DNA from: an uncultured Roseburia sp.
GTDB lineage: Bacteria; Bacillota; Clostridia; Lachnospirales; Lachnospiraceae
Assembly: GCA_947088345.1 (NCBI GenBank)
Contig: CAMUGE010000011.1
Location: 1 to 61,690 of the forward strand
Direction of reading: 5' to 3'
DNA: 61,690 bases
Positions 53,772 through 61,690 of this stretch are shown piece after piece. The stretch's first letter is position 1. Each line of letters starts with the position of its first letter. Made by a program: the position numbers and the translations under genes. The notes under the pieces are model-generated. The model saw only the letters and a program-made list of their open reading frames with translations. It was not told the origin of the DNA and ran no database searches.

Positions 53772-55571
53772 CTATGGAAGTTCTTTCAGACCAAGTTCTT
53801 TTAAGAATACATTATGCTTCTTTTTTGCCTCTTTTATTTCTTCTTCTATTTTTTCAAGTTCTTGTCTTACCTCCTCTATGTTTACGACCTCTTCTTCGGG
53901 TGCAGTACTAACATATCTGGAAATATTTAAATTATATCCATTTTTCTCTATTTCCTCCATTGAAATTCGGCGGGAATATTTTTTATCATCTTCTTTTCTA
54001 TATTGATATACATCAATTATCTTATCAATATGCTCAGGCAAAAGTATATTTTGACGCTTTCCCTTTTCAAAATATTCGCTTGCGTTAATAATTAATACAT
54101 CATCAAACTTTTTACACTTTTTCAATACCAATATACATACGGGTATCCCCGTAGAAAAAAATAAATTAGCCGGCAAACCTATAATTGCATCAATATTGCC
54201 ATCCTTTAAAAGTTTTGTTCTGATCTTCTCCTCAGCACCGCCCCGAAACAACACTCCGTGAGGTAAAATAATAGCCATTGTTCCGTCATCACTTAAAAAA
54301 TGAAATCCATGCAGTAAAAAAGCAAAATCAGCCGCAGATTTAGGTGCAAGTCCATAATTTTTAAACCTAAAATTCTCAGCCATTTCTTCTTTAGGCTGCC
54401 ATCTATAACTAAAAGGAGGATTGGCTACAACTGCCTCAAACTGTATTTTTTTCGCTGGATTCATTTCGTTCAAAATATTCCAGTCATTCAACAACGAATC
54501 GCCATGATGAATTTGAAACTCTGAATCTTTTACCCCATGAAGCAACAAATTCATTCTGGCAAGGTTATAAGTAGTAATATTTTTCTCCTGTCCATAGATC
54601 TGTCCAATACCGTTTAAGCCAAATTGTTTTCTAACATTAATTAACAGAGAACCTGAACCGCAAGCAAAATCAAGGACATTTTTCAGCTTACTTTTCTTTC
54701 CGCTACTCGGATCTTGACTATCAAGTGAAACAATCCGTGAGAGGATAGTGGAAACCTGTTGTGGCGTATAGAATTCTCCCGCTTTTTTCCCCGATCCGGC
54801 AGCAAATTGTCCAATCAAGTATTCGTAGGCATCACCCAAAAGATCTGTTTCATTTGGAAATTTAGAAAGCCCTTTTGCAATTTCAGTTATAATCGAGCAT
54901 AGCAATATATTTCGTTCATTATAATTTTTTCCAAGTTTATCAGAATCAAGGTTTACCTCTGAAAATAAACCACGAAATCTGCTTTCAAACGACTCATTCT
55001 CAATGTATTTAAACCCACTCTGTAAAGTTTTTAATAATTGACTATTTTGTGTCCTTGCCAATTCATATATATTACTCCACAAATATGCGGGTTTTATCAC
55101 ATAATGAATTTTACGACGCATTTGTTTCTCAAGCATATCAACTTGATCCAAATTACGAATATACCAAACTGCGAGAGGAATTACATTATAGCTATAGAGC
55201 ATCTTATTATTATCTTCCACAAAATTTTGTCTTGCTTTTTTAATTTTTTCTTGATCCTTTTCATCTTCTTGTAACCCTAATTTCTCTAGAGAAAGAGAAT
55301 TGCTGTATGTGATGATAACAGCTTTTAGTTCGTCAATATAGGCATCAAGATTGTCTTTGTTTTCTTTATTCTTTTTGATTTCGAGCTCACTTTTCTGATA
55401 ATCACTGCCCAATTCCTTTTTTACTGCCTCTTCATAATTATCAGATAAATAACGCAAAAAAAGGAAAGACAACATATAATCTCTAAAATCATCAGGGTTC
55501 ATTGCACCACGCAGTTTATCAGCAATCGACCATAATGTTGAGCCCAACTGTTTTTGCTGTGAATCATTCAT
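53772..55571 (-). CDS. hsdM: Type I restriction-modification system, methyltransferase subunit HsdM
   Basis: N6-adenine methyltransferase subunit, 599 residues. N-terminal HsdM_N helical domain (QQKQLGSTLWSIADKLRGAMNPDDFRDYML), then GEFYTPQQVSTIL, motif I VLDFACGSGSLLI and motif IV VVANPPFSYRW (NPPF). The C-terminal coiled coil (IEEVRQELEKIEEEIKEAKKK) would contact HsdS. Last gene of the operon, 12 nt after the ATPase gene. Usually hsdM precedes hsdS; here it is last. Confidence 0.94.
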   Translation of the reverse strand: MNDSQQKQLGSTLWSIADKLRGAMNPDDFRDYMLSFLFLRYLSDNYEEAVKKELGSDYQKSELEIKKNKENKDNLDAYIDELKAVIITYSNSLSLEKLGLQEDEKDQEKIKKARQNFVEDNNKMLYSYNVIPLAVWYIRNLDQVDMLEKQMRRKIHYVIKPAYLWSNIYELARTQNSQLLKTLQSGFKYIENESFESRFRGLFSEVNLDSDKLGKNYNERNILLCSIITEIAKGLSKFPNETDLLGDAYEYLIGQFAAGSGKKAGEFYTPQQVSTILSRIVSLDSQDPSSGKKSKLKNVLDFACGSGSLLINVRKQFGLNGIGQIYGQEKNITTYNLARMNLLLHGVKDSEFQIHHGDSLLNDWNILNEMNPAKKIQFEAVVANPPFSYRWQPKEEMAENFRFKNYGLAPKSAADFAFLLHGFHFLSDDGTMAIILPHGVLFRGGAEEKIRTKLLKDGNIDAIIGLPANLFFSTGIPVCILVLKKCKKFDDVLIINASEYFEKGKRQNILLPEHIDKIIDVYQYRKEDDKKYSRRISMEEIEKNGYNLNISRYVSTAPEEEVVNIEEVRQELEKIEEEIKEAKKKHNVFLKELGLKELP

Positions 55572-55583
55572 GATTTGCTACCT

Positions 55584-56708
55584 CTATCTTTCTGTAAACA
55601 GATCACCATTAAACTTATAATTTTCCATAAATCTGTTTAAAATATTTTTGAAAATTTCCTTATTATCCTCAACCATTTCGAGAGGATTAAATATTGAGTG
55701 ATTGCCATGACTTAGCAGATTTGTCATTCGTGCAAAAATCACATCATCCAATTCATCATCCTCCCGTTTTATACAGGCTGAAAAATCATCAAACCCGTGA
55801 AATGCTGCTGTTTTCTCAAGAATATTTCTTAAAATATTAAAATGATAAGTATAAATTTTCCCGTTATCCGCCACTTTTTTTAATTCCTTTAATAATGCTA
55901 CATGGTGAAAAAACGGTGTATCTCCAGTATTTTTTACTATGTATTTGTTTGTTTCTTTATCAAAGCTCAAAAAGCGACTCGCCGTGCTTTCTTTTCTTAA
56001 TTCATTATACATCACATTAAAAAACAGTGTGTGATGAGTTGAAATAACAGTCTTGACTCTACAATCTTTCAGTAATTCTGAAAGCTGACAAGCTAATGCC
56101 ACAACATTATTGTCATCCAGAGATGAAATCGGATCATCAATATAAATATATTTCACCCAATCATAAGATAAAGCTTCATCTTTTACCAGTTGAACAATAG
56201 CAAGAAAGAAACACCAAATAAATAGATTTTCTTCGCCGCGAGAAATTTTTATTCCGGTAACAATTTCCTCTCCAGTTCTGGTTTGTACTTTTCGTGAAAA
56301 GCTGACATATCCCTCATCGTAATAAATTGTAAAGTCAAAATCTACATGAATCTGCAAAAATCCCCGTATTCTTGTGTCCATTTCGAGATCTCTCAATCCG
56401 TCAAAAAAGCGAGAATTTGTATTGAAAAACAGGCGTCTGTCTGTATCTCCTTCTAAATCATTATCCCAAGAGAAAAGATCCTCGGTAAAGGCATTATAAT
56501 ATAATGTATCTCTTGTTCTTTCTTCACTGCTGGGAACTCTGCTCTTGCCTAAATTCTTAAATTCGACCGAAAGTCTTGTTTTTCCGGTTCCGTTATAGGC
56601 AAACAAAAGATAGTAATTTTTCGTATCTGTTGTGCCCCCAGTACCCAGCGTATCACGAATATTGCGTGCTAACCTTTTTAAATTTGCAAATCGTTTTATA
56701 CCACTCAT
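55584..56708 (-). CDS. PrrC-like anticodon nuclease embedded in the hsd operon
   Basis: 374 residues. N-terminal ABC-type ATPase: Walker A LLFAYNGTGKTRLS, signature region ISRGEENLFIW, Walker B YIYIDDPISSLDDNN, and a switch histidine in VISTHHTLF. The C-terminal domain has LRNILEKTA, an Arg and a Glu four apart, and a His 40 residues after the Arg (RMTNLLSHGNHS). E. coli PrrC uses Arg320, Glu324 and His356 to cut tRNA-Lys when phage disables the linked type I enzyme. The spacing and the place between hsdS and hsdM make the same role likely. Starts in a 4-nt overlap with hsdS (ATGA). Confidence 0.78.
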   Translation of the reverse strand: MSGIKRFANLKRLARNIRDTLGTGGTTDTKNYYLLFAYNGTGKTRLSVEFKNLGKSRVPSSEERTRDTLYYNAFTEDLFSWDNDLEGDTDRRLFFNTNSRFFDGLRDLEMDTRIRGFLQIHVDFDFTIYYDEGYVSFSRKVQTRTGEEIVTGIKISRGEENLFIWCFFLAIVQLVKDEALSYDWVKYIYIDDPISSLDDNNVVALACQLSELLKDCRVKTVISTHHTLFFNVMYNELRKESTASRFLSFDKETNKYIVKNTGDTPFFHHVALLKELKKVADNGKIYTYHFNILRNILEKTAAFHGFDDFSACIKREDDELDDVIFARMTNLLSHGNHSIFNPLEMVEDNKEIFKNILNRFMENYKFNGDLFTER

Positions 56709-57925
56709 ATATCTGCCTCCTCAAGAGAAGGAAACAATCCCTGCATTAATCCCTTTTTATGTGCTTTTAACTGTTCCACATTATTTAATTGCTCGGTAAT
56801 TATTATATCTACCTCTGACAAGCAGTCTGCAATTTTTTGTTGTTCACCAGAATTTCTATCTGGAAATTTAATAATAAATTCTTTCAATGTAGAATAATGT
56901 CGCTGATATCCATTGGAATTTAATGGAATATTTTCAAGACAATAATATGCAAATTTTTCATCCAAATTATAATTAGCCGACAAAATTTTAATTCCATCTG
57001 CACCTTGTGCAAATGGCTGTGACATGTATTTTAAAACACAGGTATGATCACCAAATATGATCAGAGGACGCCGATAAGGTACAATAGCTGTTTCATCATC
57101 CGTCCAGCCTGCAATATACTCTTGTGATTGATCTATAATTGGATACTTACCTGAGTTTTTATACTCAGATTTTACAATTTTTTTAGGTGGAGTAATGATG
57201 TCAAAACTATCTTCAACAGTACAAATTCCCCACTCTCCACACCCTCGAAACTCAGAAAATCTCCATTCTGGCAGAGTTTTCCCCTCAGCAGGAAACAGCT
57301 TTTGCATCAAACCTTTTTTGTATCTTTCTAGCACTTTCAGTTTTCTGCTTTCTGCGTCAATCAACTCATCAATAGAGAATAAACAATCAGCAATCTTTTT
57401 TTGTTCTTTGAAATCTGGCAACGCAAGCGGCATACTCCATAAATGTTTGGTATCAACACTTAAAGCTCCGTGTGCTCTTGCCCCCACCTCAATATATTTT
57501 CTCAGCCAATGTCCGTGATAGTTATTTTGAAAGAGATAATCAAAAAACAGAGGATATGATTCACTATCAGTAATCCTAAAGCAAGTAAAAATACTATTAG
57601 GAACAGCTGCTATATTATACTCTTCCAACATAGAAATATAGCCTTCCGGAAATTGTTTTGTTGCACTTTTATTATAGGCAAAATCATATTTTTTTATAGC
57701 AATATAATTTTTATAGGAATCACCAGCTATTTCTCTCCCAAACTTTTCTGCTTGTGGTACTAAACCAACCCCAGATGTCACACTCATAAGAGTGTATACA
57801 TTTTTTCCAACCTTTTCCTTTACGGCAGAAGCTATTTCTCCCAACTTCGTAATTTTCAATTTATTCCCAATATGTTCTGGAAACCTTAACTTCGGCACTA
57901 TTTCTTTTTTCTTATTCATACGCAT
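56705..57925 (-). CDS. hsdS: Type I restriction-modification system, specificity subunit HsdS
   Basis: 406 residues with two target recognition domains. Each is followed by a helical spacer of the same kind: EQKKIADCLFSIDELI...YKKGLMQKLFP after the first and EQQKIADCLSEVDIII...HKKGLMQGLFP after the second. The pair reads a bipartite DNA target and directs both HsdM and HsdR. The target sequence cannot be predicted here. Start is 57925 or 57919 (ATGCGTATG); it overlaps the hsdR end by 14 nt. No inverted second hsdS copy is visible, so phase switching is not indicated. Confidence 0.93.
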   Translation of the reverse strand: MRMNKKKEIVPKLRFPEHIGNKLKITKLGEIASAVKEKVGKNVYTLMSVTSGVGLVPQAEKFGREIAGDSYKNYIAIKKYDFAYNKSATKQFPEGYISMLEEYNIAAVPNSIFTCFRITDSESYPLFFDYLFQNNYHGHWLRKYIEVGARAHGALSVDTKHLWSMPLALPDFKEQKKIADCLFSIDELIDAESRKLKVLERYKKGLMQKLFPAEGKTLPEWRFSEFRGCGEWGICTVEDSFDIITPPKKIVKSEYKNSGKYPIIDQSQEYIAGWTDDETAIVPYRRPLIIFGDHTCVLKYMSQPFAQGADGIKILSANYNLDEKFAYYCLENIPLNSNGYQRHYSTLKEFIIKFPDRNSGEQQKIADCLSEVDIIITEQLNNVEQLKAHKKGLMQGLFPSLEEADI

Positions 57926-60917
57926 TCAATCCCACAATTTCACGACCATCTACCAATTTCTTTAACAATGGAATCAGGTCAGTCATCAAATCCAGTTCTT
58001 TTTGCGTTCTTTCTCTCCAGCTTAAGTCAAGCGGCATCAGAAGATCACTGAGCTTTTCTCCGTCAAAAATCATACGGTCAATGATTTCCTGAATAAATGT
58101 CTGCAAGCTTTGAATTTCAATGCCGTGTTTTTTTGCAATGGCATTGATTTCTTGATTGTTTTTCTGTTCCCTAAATTTCTGATACCCCGCTTTAATTTCC
58201 TTTTCATCCAAAGCCACACCAACTTGAAGCAAGTCAATATATTCGATAATATACTCTCTTTCATCAAGTAAATTGGAGGTAGCAGAAAGCATACCGATTA
58301 GCTGCTCTTTGCTCATCTTTTGCTTTTTCGGCTCGGACTGAGTATACTTCGCAATTAATGCCATGATATAGTCGTAGTCGATAATTGCAGATGAAAACAG
58401 AACAAACTCAAAATCGAACTGTTCAACTTCAGAGTTTTTATCCTCGTTCTCTTTTCCTTGCTCAGCTTTCAGCCTTTGTGCCACATCGATATAAGCACCA
58501 CGAAACGCACGCAAAGTATCTTCCGGCAACAATTCCTCGATTTTTTCCGCATCTTTTTCTTCAATTTCCGTATACTGATCCAACTGCGTTTTTAAACGCT
58601 GTACCTCCTTGAATTTATTGATAAATTCACATCTTGCGGCATCACCTTTCAGATTGATTACTTCCTCCGGCGTACACTCCAAACCCTGAGATTCCATAAA
58701 CTTTTCCAATTCACTTACTGCCTTATCCAATTTTTCAACAACCTTTGGCGCTGGATCAACAAGCCAGATTTCTTTTGCCCGTTCGCTGTTATTTTCACCG
58801 GAAAACAAGGCAATCGCTTTGTCTACTTCAGCTGACTGGTTTCTGAAATTAAGAATGTTACCATAAGGTTTTGTATCGTTTAAAACTCGATTTGTTCTGG
58901 AAAATGCCTGAATCAACCCATGATATTTTAAGTTTTTATCTACATACAAAGTGTTCAGATACTTAGAATCAAAACCTGTCAGCAGCATATCCACAACAAT
59001 AGTAATATCAATTTTATTTTTATGGGTATAATCCGCATTGCTATATTTCTGATCCTTAATCCTTTGCTGTATATCCTGATAATACCCATCAAAATTGTTA
59101 ATGTCATGACTGGTTCCATACTGTTTGTTATAGTCTTTGATAATACGCATCAACGCTTGTTTCTTTTTATCAGGTTCTTTTTTGTTATCTTCTTTTTCCT
59201 GTGGAAGATCCTCTTGAATTTGCTGAACATCCTTATTACCTTCCGCTGGCGGAGAAAATACACAAGCAATATTTAATGGCGTAAATTCACTGTTAACAGC
59301 ATCAATACAATTCTGTTGTGCTTCTTTGAACAGGCTGTAATATTCAATAGCGTCATTAATAGAGGCTGTTGCTAAAATAGCATTGTATCTTCTGTTGTTC
59401 GTTGCAGTATCATGTTTTGACAAAATAGTTTGTACCACAGCCTTTTTTTGTTGTTCCTCATTAATTCTTGAGGCATCTCTGTCATTTTCCGGCTTGAAGT
59501 AATCAATATGGAACCGCAACACATTTCTGTCATCAATGGCATGCGTAATCGTATATGCATGCAGCTCTTTCTCAAAAATATCCTTTGTAGTGGTATAAGA
59601 GCCGATAGTTCCATCAATTTGCTTGTAAGTTGCGTTTTCTTCAAAAATAGGGGTGCCTGTAAATCCAAACAATTGAGCCTTGGGGAAAAAATTTTTGATT
59701 GCTTTGTGGTTTTCTCCAAACTGCGAACGATGGCATTCATCAAAAATAATCGCAATTCTACTATCCTTCAAAGGTGCCAATCTCTCTTTGTACGTGAGTT
59801 CGCCTTTTTTCCTTTTTTCTTTACTTTGTTTGCTATCATCATCAAGTGCCAAACCCAATTTTTGAATAGTCGTTACAATGACCTTATCCCGATAGTCCTC
59901 CGAAACAAGTCTTTTTACCAAAGTTTCGGTATTGGTATTTTCTTCCACGCATCCCTCTTGGAATTTGTTGAACTCCTCTCTGGTCTGTCGATCAAGATCT
60001 TTTCTGTCCACAACAAAAAGGCATTTTGCTATATTGCGATTATCCTTTAACAAAGTAGATGTCTTAAAAGATGTGAGAGTTTTACCGCTTCCCGTCGTAT
60101 GCCAAATATAGCCATTGCCTCTGTTTTGCTCAATGCAATCCATGATGGCTTTAACCGCATAAATTTGATAGGGTCTCATAATCATCATTTTTTGTTCACT
60201 TGCCACTAAGACCATATATTTGTTAATTAGTTCACCCAAAGCACATTTACGCAACATAACCTCAGAAAAATCATGCAAATGGGTAATCTTTTTATTTTCT
60301 TTATCAGCAAATTGATATACCGGCAAAAATCGTTCATCCGCATCAAAGGCAAAATGTTCTTTGTTGTTATTGGCAAAATAATAGGTATTGCTTTCATTGC
60401 TGACGATAAAAAGCTGCATAAAACAGAGTAGGGAATTTGTAAACCCATTCCCCGGATCATTTTTATAATCAACAATCTGCTCCATTGCTCTTTTTGGTGT
60501 AATTTGCAACGACTTCAATTCAATTTGCACAATGGGAATACCATTGATAAGAATAATAACATCATATTTATGGTGACTATTTTCTGTGTTAATACGAAGC
60601 TGATTGATCACCTCATACTCATTTTTGCACCAATCATTCGTATTTACAAGAGTGTACTGTAGGGGTGTATCATCATCTCTTTTAAATGTGTTTGTTTCTC
60701 TCAAAATTTTTGCTGCTGAAAACACATCTGGCGTAATGATATTTTCTTTTAATCTTGCAAATTCAGAATCGCTTAATCGAACTCTATTGAGTTCCTGAAA
60801 ATGCTTTCTGAAATTCTCCTCCAAAGAAGCTTTATCTTTAATATCTTCCCGATATATATATTTCAGCTCTTTGAGTTTTTCAATAAAACCCAACTCAATT
60901 TGCTTCTCATTTTTCAT
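57912..60917 (-). CDS. hsdR: Type I restriction-modification system, restriction subunit HsdR
   Basis: Motor and nuclease subunit, 1001 residues. The N-terminal nuclease region has VIILINGIPIVQIELKS (ExK of the PD-ExK fold). Then the translocase: Walker A WHTTGSGKTLTSFK, DEAD-box-like IIFDECHRSQFG, FTGTPIF, and in the second RecA domain DMLLTGFDSKYLNTLYVDK and LIQAFSRTNRV. The C-terminal helical part contacts the methylase. First gene of the operon; I start at 60917, 8 nt after AAAGGTG, though the frame opens at 60992. Distinctly A+T-rich compared with the chromosome to the left. Confidence 0.94.
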   Translation of the reverse strand: MKNEKQIELGFIEKLKELKYIYREDIKDKASLEENFRKHFQELNRVRLSDSEFARLKENIITPDVFSAAKILRETNTFKRDDDTPLQYTLVNTNDWCKNEYEVINQLRINTENSHHKYDVIILINGIPIVQIELKSLQITPKRAMEQIVDYKNDPGNGFTNSLLCFMQLFIVSNESNTYYFANNNKEHFAFDADERFLPVYQFADKENKKITHLHDFSEVMLRKCALGELINKYMVLVASEQKMMIMRPYQIYAVKAIMDCIEQNRGNGYIWHTTGSGKTLTSFKTSTLLKDNRNIAKCLFVVDRKDLDRQTREEFNKFQEGCVEENTNTETLVKRLVSEDYRDKVIVTTIQKLGLALDDDSKQSKEKRKKGELTYKERLAPLKDSRIAIIFDECHRSQFGENHKAIKNFFPKAQLFGFTGTPIFEENATYKQIDGTIGSYTTTKDIFEKELHAYTITHAIDDRNVLRFHIDYFKPENDRDASRINEEQQKKAVVQTILSKHDTATNNRRYNAILATASINDAIEYYSLFKEAQQNCIDAVNSEFTPLNIACVFSPPAEGNKDVQQIQEDLPQEKEDNKKEPDKKKQALMRIIKDYNKQYGTSHDINNFDGYYQDIQQRIKDQKYSNADYTHKNKIDITIVVDMLLTGFDSKYLNTLYVDKNLKYHGLIQAFSRTNRVLNDTKPYGNILNFRNQSAEVDKAIALFSGENNSERAKEIWLVDPAPKVVEKLDKAVSELEKFMESQGLECTPEEVINLKGDAARCEFINKFKEVQRLKTQLDQYTEIEEKDAEKIEELLPEDTLRAFRGAYIDVAQRLKAEQGKENEDKNSEVEQFDFEFVLFSSAIIDYDYIMALIAKYTQSEPKKQKMSKEQLIGMLSATSNLLDEREYIIEYIDLLQVGVALDEKEIKAGYQKFREQKNNQEINAIAKKHGIEIQSLQTFIQEIIDRMIFDGEKLSDLLMPLDLSWRERTQKELDLMTDLIPLLKKLVDGREIVGLNAYE

Positions 60918-61369
60918 ATTGCAACACCTTTCATTCAAATATTTGATTCTAAGATTTATATCAATTCTTAATTCAAATTCTTCTTTTTGCAAAACTCTAT
61001 CAAAGCCTGCCTTGCAATCTAATTAGATTTTGATTTACTATTTTCTTATCGATTAAGCAAATCAAATTTCCAATACAATTCACCAACTAATCATTCCTGA
61101 AATATTTTCAATTCAAAGCAAATATTCTTAACAATTTCGGAAATCCTTACAAAACATTATCCCATATCCACTGCCACGCTAACACATTGACCTATTATAT
61201 CATAAACTTTCCCATAATTCCATCATATCGTCTTTCAAAAATGGTGTTAGCACAGTGATAATAAAAGCTGCTTCCCTGATTGCCCCTTTTATCAATAGTC
61301 GTGTTCCATATCTGCCAAAAATCACAAAAAAGTCCTTTCCCACCAATGATTTTCCTCACTCAATTATAA
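60918..61369. promoter_or_regulatory. hsd promoter region with flanking inverted repeat
   Basis: No gene in this 452-nt stretch. On the minus strand a TATAAT lies at 61199-61194. GCTAACAC (61178-61185) and GTGTTAGC (61244-61251) form a perfect 8-bp inverted repeat that brackets it, about 58 bp apart, suggesting an operator pair or loop controlling the hsd operon. I found no controller gene beside it. Confidence 0.4.
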
Positions 61370-61690
61370 CTACACCATATTACCCCGATTCTGCCCATTA
61401 TAGAAAAACCTTCTAACTTCCATAATCAAATCATTCGGATCATCTTCAATCACTACATAGTAAATAATATAATTATCCACATAAATACGATAATAAGAAT
61501 ATCTACGCTCCCGAACAGAATGATATGGTTCAAAAGATTCAGCCACTGGAAGCCGCTCCATAATAGCAGACTCTACCTTATCCAATAAATCATTTGCTGC
61601 TTTGGGATTCTTCAATTTTTCTGCAATATAGGTTACTTTTTCATCAAGATCCTCATAAAAAAGTGGCAGATAGCTCAATCTGTACTTTTT
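61370..61690 (-). CDS. RelE/ParE-family toxin, cut by the window edge
   Basis: Toxin of a type II toxin-antitoxin system. PLFYEDLDEKVTYIAEKLKNPKAANDLLDKVESAI is the helical start; RYSYYRIYVDNYIIYYVVIEDDPNDLIMEVRRFFYNGQNR is the beta-sheet core with the RelE/ParE pattern. The frame is open to the window end (K-Y-R-L-S-Y-L-P), so the true start, probably Met-Lys-Tyr, lies just outside; the TTG at 61678 is not the start. The antitoxin gene should be just beyond 61690. Whether it cuts mRNA or inhibits gyrase cannot be told. Confidence 0.85.
   Translation of the reverse strand, partial: KKYRLSYLPLFYEDLDEKVTYIAEKLKNPKAANDLLDKVESAIMERLPVAESFEPYHSVRERRYSYYRIYVDNYIIYYVVIEDDPNDLIMEVRRFFYNGQNRGNMV

Noticed and set aside
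56705-57925. Phase-variable hsdS inversion
   Set aside because: The two spacer regions resemble each other as in any HsdS, but there is no second inverted hsdS copy or nearby invertase other than the Tn916-type integrase.

Overview
The window looks like a chromosome segment of a spore-forming, low-to-moderate GC Clostridia, most likely Lachnospiraceae. This rests on the gene order mraZ-rsmH-ftsL-PBP-PBP-mraY-murD-ftsW-ftsQ-ftsZ-spoIIGA-sigE, on sigG nearby, and on a vanG-type ligase/racemase pair, a giant 2-hydroxyacyl-CoA dehydratase activase, DUF1540, DUF815 and DUF5050 proteins and a QueT transporter. The species cannot be named from the sequence alone.

Layout. 1-567: no gene; a terminator, then a three-hairpin structured element. 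568-3820: overlapping vanG-like D-Ala-D-Ser ligase and vanT-like membrane serine racemase, without vanXY or vanRS. 3960-8537: methyltransferase plus molybdenum cofactor genes (moaC, moeA-like, moaA, and a MOSC-XdhC fusion). 8600-11495: sugar acetyltransferase, then a Y-family polymerase/YolD/small-protein operon. 11574-13305: wreck of a response regulator-ABC transporter-kinase locus in which only the kinase is intact. 13341-17615: CoA-dehydratase activase. 17894-20035: rhomboid-like protein, DUF1540 protein, phospholipase C-like protein. 20209-31767: division and cell wall cluster. 31928-36167: sporulation sigma factor genes. 36296-41946: queT behind a probable preQ1 riboswitch, nadA, an ECF S component, a DUF5050 propeller and pheA. 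41943-47418: DUF815 ATPase, Ppx-like phosphatase and polyphosphate kinase, the last preceded by a dense array of structured hairpins. 47419-51141: decayed small gene, PHP phosphatase, fucO, a candidate small RNA and a low-molecular-weight tyrosine phosphatase.

51150 to the end is a transferred island, visibly more A+T-rich than the rest: a Tn916-type integrase and excisionase, two unusual repeat/hairpin structures, a type I restriction-modification operon (hsdR-hsdS-ATPase-hsdM) and, at the edge, a RelE-family toxin. The ATPase inside the hsd operon carries the Arg-(3)-Glu...His arrangement of the PrrC anticodon nuclease, so the operon probably encodes restriction backed by a suicide tRNA nuclease.

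The strongest leads are: (1) the covarying three-hairpin element found upstream of vanG and in tandem upstream of ppk; (2) the PrrC-like nuclease embedded in the hsd operon; (3) three exact 36-bp units, each with a constant 11-mer and a different 16-bp palindrome, in the island; (4) a promoter-driven candidate structured RNA at about 50482-50660; (5) spoIIGA, which seems to begin at an ATC codon behind a promoter with the 22-bp spacing and Spo0A boxes of the Bacillus spoIIG promoter.
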